Origin: Neocallimastix lanati (nom. inval.)
Lineage: Eukaryota; Neocallimastigomycota; Neocallimastigomycetes; Neocallimastigales; Neocallimastigaceae
DNA: 22,500 bases
Assembly (NCBI GenBank): GCA_016946835.1
Contig: JACVTC010000071.1
Span: 697,501-720,000 of the forward strand
Reading direction: 5' to 3'
This document shows positions 1 through 10,095 of the stretch, in pieces; the first letter of the stretch is position 1, and each line of letters begins with the position of its first letter. A program made the position numbers and the translations under genes. Under the pieces are notes generated by a model. The model did not search any database. It saw nothing but the letters and a program-made list of their open reading frames with translations, and was not told the origin of the DNA.

Positions 1-358
1 ATAATAATAGAGAAAAAAATATATATAGGAAGAATAAAATATATTAAAATAGGAATAAATCTATATATATAAAGGAAATGAAAATGAATTTAAGACTCAA
101 TTTAATTTTAAAAAATTATTAAAAAAAAAAAAAAAAAAGCAATTATAAAAAAGGAAATTATAAGTTTTATTATATAATATTAATTTTATTTTTAAAAAGT
201 TGATTACATGAAAAAAAAAAGAAGATAAAAAAAATATATATATATATATTTTTTTAATATTTATTGAGTTGTATTTTATTTTAATTTTAATTTTTATTCT
301 TAAATTTATTTTATTTTTAAAGGAGTTCAAAGGTTGAAATAACTTGGTCACTTTAATA

Positions 359-389
<31 letters not shown>

Positions 390-568
390 CTCTGTTAAAT
401 TAATTCAAAGGTTTGTAAGAGTTATTGATTAGTTGGAGTTTTCATTATAAACTTTATATTTTGTATTTTATTTTATTCTATTCTATTCTATTTTATATTA
501 GTATAAATTATATTTTATATATTTAAAAAAAATGTTACATTATCTTCATCTTATTTTATTTTATATTT

Positions 569-607
<39 letters not shown>

Positions 608-650
608 TTTCATAAATTCATTAATTATTACTATATAAAGAAATTCTTAT
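1..650. other. Low-complexity A/T sequence, no gene
   Basis: Homopolymer-rich sequence with T29 at 361-389 and an AT dinucleotide run at about 576-599. The only open frame (minus strand, 97-351) translates to Lys/Ile/Phe/Asn monotony. Nothing functional is recognised. Confidence 0.7.
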
Positions 651-730
651 AATAAATAATAAATAATAAATAATAAATAATAAATAATAAATAATAAATA
701 ATAAATAATAAATAATAAATAATAAATAAT
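651..730. repeat. Heptanucleotide array (AATAAAT)n
   Basis: About eleven head-to-tail copies of a 7-base unit with almost no variation. The unit equals part of the right arm of the palindromic repeat found just downstream, so the two may share an origin. Confidence 0.85.
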
Positions 731-1137
731 GGAATAATAAATAAATAAATAAATAATATATAATAAATAATTGAATAATAAATAAATAAATAATATATAA
801 TTGAATAATAAATAATTGAATAATAAATAAATAAATAATATATAATTGAATAATAAATTATTGAATAATAAATAATTGAATAATTGAATAATAAAATAAT
901 AAATATAATAAAAAAAAAGAGTATTTATTAATAAATAATAATAAATAATAAATAATAAATAATAAATATAAATAATTGAATAATAAATAATTGAATAATT
1001 GAATAATAAAATAATAAATAATTAAAAAAAAGAGTATTTATTAATAAATAATAAATAATAAATAATAAATAATTGAATAATTGAATAATAAATAATTGAA
1101 TAATAAATAATTGAATAATTGAATAAATAAAAATTTT
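731..1137 (+). repeat. Palindromic-repeat cluster I with TTGAATAAT filler
   Basis: Degenerate array of AATAAATAAT and TTGAATAAT words holding two exact copies of GAGTATTTATTAATAAATA, with 16-base palindromic cores at 922-937 and 1035-1050. Same repeat family as 5971-6103 and 11740-12130. Confidence 0.85.
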
Positions 1138-2601
1138 GTCATTAATTTTTTTTTAAAATAATGTAGTTTATCACTTCACCACAAAAAAGGAAAAAAGAAA
1201 AAGTCGAAAAAAAAAATTTTTTAATTATACATATACGCTAACAAAAAAAAAAATTAAATAAAATTTAAAAAAATAAATTTTAAGGAGAATTTTTACTTTT
1301 ATTTTTATTTATTTTTATTTTTTTCTTTTTTGATTTTTGAATGTATGAAGGAAAGTAGAATAAGAATAAAAACAAGAGTGAAAAAAAAAGATTATTATTA
1401 TTGTTATTATTATTATTTTTAGTTATTTATCATCCATGATATTTAGATTAATATATATTTAATTTTTATATAAAGAAACAAAAAAAAAAAAAAAAAAAAA
1501 AAAAGAAAGAAAAAGATTTTTATTATCAATAATCAACTATTTTATGAATTAATTATACCTCTTTATCATCTCTTTCTCTCTATCTATTTATAACTATGTA
1601 ATTTTATATTATAGATGAATAAGGCTTATATTTATATCTATTCATTCCTATATCTATATTTTAACTTTTAATAATAAGCGGTTAATTTTTTTTTCCCCTT
1701 TCCTCTCATTAAATAAAAGAAAAATAATAATTAAAAATTTAAAAAAAAATTTTTATTTTTTATTTTCTTTTTTTTACACTTTGGCTAAAATTTTTTAATT
1801 ATTATTATTATTTATTATTATTTTTTTTATTAATTAAATTTTTATAATTTTTATTATTTATTATTTATTATTATTTATTGTTATTTATTATTATTATCTA
1901 TTATTATTTTATAAAAATTAAATTAAAAAAAAAAAAAAAAAAAAAAATAAAATAAAATAAAATGATAATTAATTTAAAAATTTATACATGATAAAACATA
2001 AAAATATTTTAAAAATATTTGATTAATCCGTATATTTGTGTTTTATTATTTAATATTCTTTTTATTTTTATTAATAAAATTTTTTTTATTAAAAAAAATT
2101 AATTTTTTTTTTTCGGTCGTAGAATTAAAGAAGGAGACTTTTTTTCCCCTTAAATTTTATTATTATTTTATTTTATTTTATTTTATTTTATTATTATTTA
2201 ATTTTTTTTAATCATAATAATAATTTAAAAAAAAAAAAATTTTTTTTTGTTTTATTTTTACATTAAATTAACCAAAGAAATTTAAATATTTATTAATTAA
2301 TTTTAAATTTTTTTTTTATTAAAGATTTTAATAAAAATAAAGATAAAGATAATAAAAAATAAAAAAAAGTCTAGATTTTTAAATATATATATGTTTTTAT
2401 TAATTTTTATGTTATTGAAAAGAAAAAAAAAAAAAAAAAAAGGAGATGTTCCTTCCATAAATACAAGATAAAATATATATATATAAATTTATATTTATAT
2501 AAAATAAATATAAATAAATTTAATAAATTTAATAAAATAAAAAATAAAAAAAAAAAAAAAAAGAAATTAATTAAAAAAAATTAAAAATGGTTATCACAAG
2601 A
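1138..2601. other. Low-complexity A/T sequence, no gene
   Basis: Contains A25 (1480-1504), A23 (1925-1947), AnTn junctions at 1207-1222 and 2227-2248, and short C4 runs near 1695 and 2145. No open frame or RNA gene is recognised. Confidence 0.65.
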
Positions 2602-2604
2602 AAA

Positions 2605-2667
<63 letters not shown>

Positions 2668-2668
2668 A
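2602..2668. repeat. Tetranucleotide array (AAAT)n
   Basis: About sixteen uninterrupted copies of AAAT. The same unit forms the 6217-6290 array. Confidence 0.9.
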
Positions 2669-3142
2669 AGATAAATAAAAATTAAAAAAAAAAAAAAAAT
2701 TAAAAAGAAAACAATAAAAGTGAACACACTCCATTAATATTTATATATTCTAGATTCTATATTTTATCATATTATATTATTAAGTTTTCAAATTTTTTTT
2801 TTTCTACAAATAAATTAAATAAAAAGTAAATAAAAATATAAAAAATTATTAAATAAATAATTATTTTATTATATAAATATATATTTATAAAAGGAAAAAA
2901 AAAAAAAAAAAAAAGAATATTAAAAATTATTGAAAAAAATAAAAAAAATTAAATAAAAAGAAAATAAAAATATAACAACTAGTGAAAGTTAAGAATAAAG
3001 ATAAATCAAAATAATTAGACTTAAATTTTTATAATTTATATTATAATTTATATTTTTAATATATATATATATTTTTTGAAATTTTTTTATTAATTTGAAT
3101 AGATCATCTGATAATCCCTTTAAATTTATCTTATTCTACTAT
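2669..3142. other. Low-complexity A/T sequence, no gene
   Basis: Contains A20 at 2895-2914 and otherwise irregular A/T sequence. Nothing recognised. Confidence 0.65.
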
Positions 3143-3351
3143 TTATTTTATTCAATCTGTACTTTATTTTATATTACTTCACTATTTTATTTTATTTTAT
3201 TTATATTTTTATTAATACTTTATTCTTTTATAATACTTCACTATTTTATTTTATTTTATTTATATTTTTATTAATGCTTTACTCTTTTATATTACTTCAC
3301 TATTTATTTTATTTTAAAGTCAAACTTTTTCATACAGATTGAATAAAATAA
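3143..3351. mobile_element. MITE-like element with 19-base terminal inverted repeats
   Basis: The left end TTATTTTATTCAATCTGTA (3143-3161) is the exact reverse complement of 3333-3351. The 209-base interior is a tandem repeat of 56-59 bases (copies starting 3161, 3217 and 3276), each with TTACTTCACTAT or a one-base variant. The right end recurs as a 20-base exact match at 9077-9096. There is no coding capacity and no clear target-site duplication. A nonautonomous foldback or MITE is the best guess; a simple tandem repeat with chance arms remains possible. Confidence 0.45.
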
Positions 3352-3420
3352 TTTGAAATAAAAATAAAATTAATTAAAATTAAAATATTGATAAAATAAA
3401 AGGAAAAAAAAATTTTTTTA

Positions 3421-3494
3421 TTTTTATTTAATATTTAATATTTAATAAATAATAAATAATATTTAATATTTAATATTTAATATTTAATAAATAT
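3421..3494. repeat. (TAATATT)n heptanucleotide array
   Basis: Runs of TAATATT and TAATAAA words with several exact consecutive copies. It lies just after an A8T7 junction at 3405-3419. Confidence 0.7.
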
Positions 3495-4570
3495 CGGTTA
3501 TACATATTTGATTTTAATTTAATTTAATTTTATTTAATTTAATATAAATTTAATAAATATTAAAAAAATATGTAAAAACAAATATACAAAAGAAAACATA
3601 AAAATATTTAATTTTTTTTTTTTTTTTTTTTGTTTTCTAACTCCTTAAAATCAAATCTTGTTACTTATTTATTAATTTTTTATATTTTTATATTTTTATT
3701 TATATTTTTTTATTTAGAAGAAAAAGGGTTCATTAAATTGATCCTTGTATCAAATTCAATTAATGAGTGTATATAAAAATAAAGTAAAAAAAAAAAAAAG
3801 TCATCTCACTTATTATTAATAAATGAATAAATCTTTTCTATTAATAGATTAATACTAGATAAATTATTCAATAGATCATTGAATATTATAATATTAAATT
3901 AAAGAAATAATAAAATAAAAGAAATAATGGAATAATATAATTATTGAAATGATCGAAATAATATATAATAAAAAGAAATATAATCTAGAACTTGTAAAAT
4001 TTTCATTACTTTATTTTATTTTATTTTATTATAATCCTTAATTCTTATTTTTTTTTATTGTTATTTTTTTACTTATTTTAAATTCATTTAAACCATTTAT
4101 TTTAAATTTTTTATTTTTCTTTATTTTTTGAAAAGTATATCAATTAAAAAAAAATAAAAATAAAATAAAAGCGAAACCAAAAAAAACCAAAATTATTAAT
4201 TAATTAATTATTTATTTATATATTATTATTATTTTTTTTTATGAAAAGTCATTTTAACTAATTTTTAAAAACAAATTATTAAATAAGAGAAAAAAAAATT
4301 TTTTTATTATTTACTTTTATGTTTTATTTTTATTTTGAAATATATTTATTTTATTTTTATTATAAATCTATAAAAGAAGTTTAAATAATGAGAGAATTTT
4401 TTAATTCTATCCTAATAATTATGATAAATTATATATTTAATCTAAATTGATTTATATTTATAATGAAAAGAAAATATTTGTACAACCATCGAAATAATCT
4501 AAAAATATAATAAATAAAGTTTAAAAAATTTATTTTTAAATTCATTTGATTTGATTTTAATTTTTATTAA
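3495..4570. other. Low-complexity A/T sequence with one hairpin
   Basis: T20 at 3612-3631. A hairpin with 8-base perfect stem, TATTCAAT (3865-3872) and ATTGAATA (3878-3885), has a 5-base loop. An A8T7 junction lies at 4290-4304. No gene is visible. Confidence 0.6.
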
Positions 4571-4645
4571 ATTTAAATTATTAATTAAAATTTAATTTTT
4601 AATTTACAAAAAAGGGTAAATTAAATTTTAATTAATAATTTAAAT
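4571..4645. repeat. 28-base perfect inverted repeat (foldback)
   Basis: Arm 4571-4598 is the exact reverse complement of 4618-4645, separated by 19 bases. An alternative register pairs 4601-4607 with 4616-4622, leaving the short loop AAAAAAGG. The arms are entirely A/T, but a perfect 28-base match at this spacing is far beyond chance. It could extrude as a cruciform, form an RNA hairpin, or be a foldback element. Confidence 0.8.
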
Positions 4646-5560
4646 AATAAAAAAAAACACAAAAAAAAACACAAAATAAGTAAACATAAAATTAAAAAAA
4701 ACAACAAAAAAAAAAAAAAAAAAAATTAAAACAAAATAATTATTAAAAAATAAATAAATAAATAAATAATATAAATAAATAATAAATAATAAATAAATAA
4801 ATAAAGTATATTAAATATTAAATATATAATTATATATTGTTAATTAAGTAAAAAAAAAAAAAAGGTTCTAGAGTATTTAATTTATTCAAAAAAAAATTTT
4901 TTTTATTAAATTAATTTAAGAATTAATAAAACGATTTTACTATAAAAGAATTCAAATGATTAATTAATTATTATTGCTTTTTTTTTTTATTATTTCCTTT
5001 TATTACATTTTATTATTTTTTTATTAATTAATTTTCTTTTTTACTCAAATTATTGAAAATGACTATTTAAAAAATAACAAAAAAAAAATAGTAATCTTAA
5101 AGTTAACATTTTATAAGAAAAAAGTATATATAGATATGTAATATATCAATTAAAATTTTTCTTTATAATATATTTATTATTTTAATAATAATATTATTTT
5201 TAGTTTAAAAGTACATAAAGATTTTTAGGACTAAATCTATAAAAAAAAATAATAAAATTTATCTTTATATAAATATAAAATAAAAAAAGTTTAGTAAACT
5301 TTTTTTTATTAAAGTTCAATTTATTTATTTATATGGATATTTATATTTATTATATTATTTATTTTTTCATTTTTAATTTAAACTAATATATATAAAATTT
5401 TTGAATTATTTTAATTTTTTTTTTATCCAATAATTTTTATAAGTTATAATAAAGTAAATGAATTCAAAATAAAATATGTTTTATTAATTATTAAAGTTTT
5501 ATTACTTTAATTATATACATATTATTAATTTGAATATTTTTATTTTTATTTTTAGAGTAG
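4646..5560. other. Low-complexity A/T sequence, no gene
   Basis: Short AAAT arrays around 4750-4805 and an A9T8 junction at 4888-4904. A degenerate relative of the palindromic repeat, GAGTATTTAATTTATT, lies near 4871. Nothing coding. Confidence 0.6.
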
Positions 5561-5652
5561 AACAATTTCCGTTTTTGGATCATCCCTTTTTTTTTAATTA
5601 TTTAATTCATCCATACTTTTTTTTTTAATTCGGAATAAACCGGAAAATTGTT
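5561..5652. repeat. Small inverted repeat, about 92 bases overall
   Basis: AACAATTTCCG (5561-5571) pairs with CGGAAAATTGTT (5641-5652) with one extra base in the right arm. Inside are GGATCATCC and CGG-AATAAA-CCG, so the G/C content exceeds the surroundings. This may be a tiny foldback element or an RNA hairpin. Confidence 0.4.
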
Positions 5653-5970
5653 TATTTATTACTAAACCTTAAATTTTATAAAACAAATAAAAAAGAAGAT
5701 ATTTAATATATATAAATATTGTATTGTAATATTTTGTATAATTTATATTTAAATGTAAATCAATAAATCTATTAATTCAATTATTTTTGAAATAAAATAA
5801 AATGGGGTTAGTAATTATTTAAGATATTAATATTTTATAATTATATATATATTTTATATAGTTAATATTAAATTTTTAAATCAATATTATATATACATAT
5901 ATTAAATATATTCTATATTATATATATTCTATATATAAATTATAATAGAAATAATCATTTATTTTATATT
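5653..5970. other. Low-complexity A/T sequence
   Basis: TATATA-rich sequence without open frames or regular arrays. Confidence 0.6.
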
Positions 5971-6103
5971 TATTATTTATTAATAAATACTCTTTATTTT
6001 TTTATTATTCAATTATTTATTAATAAATACTCTTTTTTTTTATTATTTATTAATAAATACTCTTTTTATTATTTATTATTTATTATTTATTAATAAATAC
6101 TCT
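5971..6103 (-). repeat. Palindromic-repeat cluster II (inverted)
   Basis: Four exact copies of the dispersed repeat on the minus strand, seen on the plus strand as TATTTATTAATAAATACTC. Cores lie at 5974-5989, 6014-6029, 6044-6059 and 6084-6099; start spacings are 40, 30 and 40 bases. Confidence 0.9.
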
Positions 6104-6215
6104 TCTTATTATTTAATTATTTTATATTTAATATACATATAATATGTTTTAAATTATTTAAAAGGTTTATTTTTTCTTCTACTTATAATCATCTAAAAAT
6201 CTTATAGAATGAATA

Positions 6216-6216
<1 letters not shown>

Positions 6217-6290
<74 letters not shown>
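6217..6290. repeat. Tetranucleotide array (TAAA)n
   Basis: About eighteen uninterrupted copies of TAAA, same unit as 2602-2668. Confidence 0.9.
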
Positions 6291-6292
<2 letters not shown>

Positions 6293-7149
6293 AAAAAATA
6301 AAAAAAAAAAAAAAGAAAGAATAAAAACAAAACAAAGCAAAAAAAATATAAATGGTTTATTTTTTTTTAATTTTTTTTATATATATTTATATATATATAA
6401 TTTAATTTTATTATTTTAATATTTCAAATATTATTTTAATAATTTTTATTTTATTTTATTATGTTTATTTTTATTATTATTATTTTTTTTTTTGTACAAA
6501 AAGTATTTATTTTTTTATTTTTAATAAATATGCATTTTGTGATTATTATTTTTTATTCATTTCTTTTCATTTCTTTTAATTTTATTTTATTTTATTTATT
6601 TTTTTTACATTGTTTTATTAATTTTTTTTTTATATTATTAAAATTTTATTTTAATTTTCCTATATATTTTTATATTATATTTTATGTTTTTTGTTTATGA
6701 TGCCTTATATAATTACTTATCTTTTTTTAATATTCATATTATATATATATATATTTTACTTTTATTTTTTATATTATATTTTTTTCAATACTTTATTATT
6801 TATTATTATTATATCAATTAATATTACAATTATTAGTAATATCATTACTATTATTAGTATTTTTTTTTATTAAAGTTTTTTATTAGAGTTTATGATGTAA
6901 TAATAATGATAATAAAAAATAATGATTTTTTTTTTGACTAATAATTCATTTATCATTATCATTTTTTTTTACTATTTATTATTTTATATATATTCATCAT
7001 ATCTATCTATTTATCTATTTATTTAATCTATCTATTTAAATATATATATTTTTTTAAATATTTAAATATAATTATTAATTGATTTTTAATTATAAAATAT
7101 GTAATGATATATTCATCATCATTATTTTTTCCTATTAAATTATTATTAG
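6291..7149. other. T-rich low-complexity stretch, no gene
   Basis: Long T-rich plus strand. Two plus-strand open frames (6461-6700 and 6691-6873) encode only Phe/Ile/Leu/Tyr-rich monotony from T-rich DNA and are not credible. (TATC)n words occur near 7000-7030. Confidence 0.65.
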
Positions 7150-7377
7150 TATATATATATATTAAAACCCAAAGATTTACATCCTTATTATGACACCATC
7201 ATGTCAAATAGAATTCATTCAAGGCTGGTCAGTTGGTATCATTTTATACTATACCATGTATATTTTTTTTTATTATATTCTATTTTTACACTAAAATATA
7301 TTAAAATTTATTATTTTATTTTATGTCATTCGATAGAAAAAAAAAGAAAAAACAAAAATATTTATCTATATATATAA
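7150..7377 (+). other. Complexity island with protein-like frame or possible ncRNA
   Basis: About 100 bases (7165-7260) have markedly higher G/C than their surroundings. One frame is open from 7150 to the TAA at 7375-7377, and its ATG at 7201 gives 58 residues beginning MSNRIHSRLVSWYHF. Read as RNA, it has hairpins TGACA/TGTCA (7191-7206) and GGTAT/ATACC (7236-7256), a tRNA A-box-like TGGTCAGTTGG, and a T run just after. No B box was found and no family is recognised. Confidence 0.25.
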
Positions 7378-7739
7378 AAAAAAAAAAACAAAAATATTTA
7401 TTATATCAAAAATCTAAAAATTAATCCTAATTATGGAAGAATGAATATAAAAAAAAAAAAAAGTTTTTTTTTTTTTATCCAAATAAAAATAAATAAAAAT
7501 AAGAATTATTACTATTAATTAAAGATGAAATTGAAACAAGTATTCTAATCAATTTTTTTTTTTTTTTTTATTAATTTTGTTTTATTTTTTTGTTTGTTTT
7601 TTGTTTTTATGAATTTCTTTTTTAATTCATTTGATTATAATTATTATAGAATTAATAATTTTCATAGAAAGAATTATTAGTGATTCATTTACTAATTTTT
7701 TTCTTTTTTTTTTTAATTTTCTTTTTTTATTATTCAAAT
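7378..7739. other. Low-complexity A/T sequence
   Basis: Homopolymer-rich, with A and T runs of 10-13. Nothing recognised. Confidence 0.6.
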
Positions 7740-7900
7740 TTTCATTATTTTATTATTTATTTAATTATTTAATTATTTAATTATTTTATTATTTAATTAT
7801 TTATTTAATTATTTAATTATTTAATTATTTTATTATTTAATTATTTAATTATTTTATTATTTAATTATTTAATTATTTTATTATTTAATTATTTAATTTA
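7740..7900. repeat. Array of TTAATTATT words, 24-base higher-order unit
   Basis: ATTTAATT words are punctuated by TTTTATTATT at about 7828, 7852 and 7876, giving a 24-base period in the second half. The first half is less regular. Confidence 0.7.
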
Positions 7901-8010
7901 TTCAAATAAACTTTTTTTTTTTTGGAATATTTTTGATTTTTTTCATCTTTATTCATTCCTGTTCAACGTTACACGATTTAATGGTTGAATTTCCATATAT
8001 CAATGATTAA
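7897..8010 (+). other. Complexity island with protein-like frame
   Basis: Open from 7897 to the TAA at 8008-8010. The final 19 residues read IHSCSTLHDLMVEFPYIND, which is unlike the Phe/Ile/Lys monotony around it. No upstream ATG exists in this frame. It could be a relic exon or chance; no family is recognised. Confidence 0.2.
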
Positions 8011-8465
8011 TTTTATTTATTTATTTATTTAATAATATAATAATATATAGAATAGTATAATATTTAATTACCTTTCTCAATAACTAAAAAAAAATAATAA
8101 TTAAAAAATTACTAAAAAAAATTTATAATATTATAAATAATTAATTAAAAAAATTAATTATATAAAAAAAATTAAAAAATAATAAAATTAATTTTAAAAA
8201 AAAAATATTTATTAAAAAATAAATGTATATAATTATAATTAAATAAATGCATAATTAAAAAAAAAAAAAACATATATATTACTGGAATATTTTCAAAGAG
8301 ATCTTAAAAAAATATTTATTTTTATTTTATTTTCAATTTTTAATTGATATTTCATTAAAGAAAAATAAAAAAATAACAAATAAAAAGCGATGGTTAGTTT
8401 AAAGGTATTATTTGTTAATAATAAAATATTAAAAGTATAATATTTGTACAAATGTTAAATCACTC

Positions 8466-8785
8466 ATTATTAATATCTAATAATAATAATTAATTAACTT
8501 AAATACTGACACTAATATAATAGTAATATTTTTAATATCAATAATTTAAAAACTTAATAGTAAATAATTAATATATAATATCAATTATTAATATCTATTA
8601 ACAATAATTTAATAATTTAATATCAATTATTAATATCTAACAGTAATAATTTAATAATTTAATAGTTGAATAGCAATAATTAATAATTTAATAATAATAA
8701 TAATTAATAATTTAATAGCCTAATATCAATAATTAATATATAATAATTTAATAATTTAATAGTTAAATAGTAATAATTAAAAAGG
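8466..8785. repeat. Degenerate AATAATT array with 42-base period
   Basis: TAATATCAATTATTAATATC occurs exactly at 8576 and 8618 (42 bases apart), with weaker copies near 8535 and 8720. AATAATTTAATAATTTAAT filler lies between. It appears to be an old satellite. Confidence 0.6.
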
Positions 8786-8830
8786 TAATACAAACACAAT
8801 TTTTTTTTTATTAGCTATCAACTATTAATA

Positions 8831-8965
8831 ATGATTATTCTATTGCATCTTGTGTTTAAATTTTATTTTAATAGAATTGCATTTAAAGATGCTGATCACT
8901 TCATGAATCATTCATTATGTATTGAACCACATTTGAGACAACTTCTTAATAAAAAAATTAAATAA
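8831..8965 (+). other. Short open frame in a complexity island (44 codons)
   Basis: ATG at 8831 and TAA at 8963-8965 give 44 residues, including FMNHSLCIEPHLRQLLNKK near the end. The DNA at 8875-8945 is visibly more complex than its surroundings and abuts the pentanucleotide array, whose first A-rich units supply the stop codon. It may be a gene fragment truncated by array growth. No family is recognised and there is no clear splice context. Confidence 0.2.
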
Positions 8966-9528
8966 AATAAAATAAAATAAAATAAAATAAAATAAAATAA
9001 AATAAAATAAAATAAAATAAAATAAAATAAAATAAAATAAAATAAAATAAAATAAATAGTTGAAATATAAATATAAATACAGATTGAATAAAATAAAATA
9101 AAATAAAATAAAATAAAATAAAATAAAATAAAATAAAATAAAATAAAATAAAATAAAATAAAATAAAATAAAATAAAATAAAATAAAATAAAATAAAATA
9201 AAATAAAATAAAATAAAATAAAATAAAATAAAATAAAATAAAATAAAATAAAATAAAATAAAATAAAATAAAATAAAATAAAATAAAATAAAATAAAATA
9301 AAATAAAATAAAATAAAATAAATAAAATAAAATAAAATAAAATAAAATAAAATAAAATAAATAAATAAAATAAAATAAAATAAATAAATAAAATAAAATA
9401 AAATAAAATAAAATAAAATAAAATAAAATAAAATAAAATAAAATAAAATAAAATAAAATAAATAAAATAAAATAAAATAAAATAAAATAAAATAAAATAA
9501 AATAAAATAAAATAAAATAAAATAAAAT
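8961..9528. repeat. Long pentanucleotide array (AAATA)n
   Basis: Runs 8961-9055 and 9088-9528, split by about 32 bases that include the MITE-like end motif at 9077-9096. The stretch from 9088 to about 9320 is pure (about 46 units); after it, single-base losses shift the phase several times. The minus-strand open frame over it (8908-9531) is simply the repeat read as FILFY and is not a gene. Confidence 0.95.
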
Positions 9529-9731
9529 CAATTTAAAATGTAGATTTTAATTGAAATATTAAATAGAATTATTAATAATTAAAAAAAATATATATATATA
9601 ATTATAATAAAAATGAAATTAATTTTTTTTTTTAAAAAAAAAAAATTGAATATATAATAAAAATAAAATTTATTTATAACAGATATTAATTAATTAATTA
9701 ATAAATAAATAAATAATTAATAAAAAATTAA

Positions 9732-9770
<39 letters not shown>

Positions 9771-9929
9771 AATATTGAACTATTTAATTTTTAATTTTTT
9801 TTTTATTTACTATTTTCAAACCATTTTTTTATTTAGGGTAGGTATATGTATCTATATTTATCTAGTTCAAATTTTATTTTAAATGATAAAGAGAAAGAAA
9901 GAAGGAAAGAAAATTAAAGATAAAAGATA
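9529..9929. other. Low-complexity A/T sequence with (AAT)n
   Basis: An AAT trinucleotide run lies at 9731-9766, and a T11A12 junction near 9623-9645 is one of only two long T-to-A junctions seen. A short purine tract (GAAAGAAAGAAGGAAAG) lies near 9893. Confidence 0.65.
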
Positions 9930-10095
9930 AAGCAGTATAAGAAGCTATAGGTTATTATCAATGAATGAAATGTATATATTAAAATAACAGTATGACAATA
10001 CTCTATTTATAATTTCAAGGTGCTAAAAATTTATCATGACACATTTAAAAATTAAATATTAACTATCATTGATTGAAATCCACATTCGGTAAAAA
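9930..10095. other. Complexity island without clear frame
   Basis: Unique sequence without homopolymers, containing a small hairpin AGTAT-GACA-ATACT at 9989-10002. No frame longer than about 25 codons was found on either strand. It could be a regulatory element, an ncRNA or a relic. Confidence 0.25.

Noticed and set aside
97-351. Minus-strand open frame of 84 residues
   Set aside because: Lys/Ile/Asn/Phe monotony over A/T homopolymers; no domain-like segment.
571-600. TATA-rich promoter-like sequence
   Set aside because: TATATA words occur throughout the intergenic DNA, so they carry no information here.
6461-6873. Two overlapping plus-strand open frames of 79 and 60 residues
   Set aside because: Nearly all Phe, Ile, Leu and Tyr from T-rich DNA; they overlap each other, vary with homopolymer length and show no coding composition.
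7220-7262. tRNA gene suggested by TGGTCAGTTGG
   Set aside because: No pairing D-arm, no T-arm GGTTC-type B box and no acceptor stem could be built; kept only as a possible ncRNA or relic.
7981-7995. B-box-like GGTTGAATTTCC
   Set aside because: One base too long for the consensus and no A box or cloverleaf upstream.
8908-9531. 207-residue minus-strand open frame
   Set aside because: It is the AAATA array read as a pentapeptide-periodic FILFY string, with no normal protein composition; the repeat simply lacks stops in that frame.
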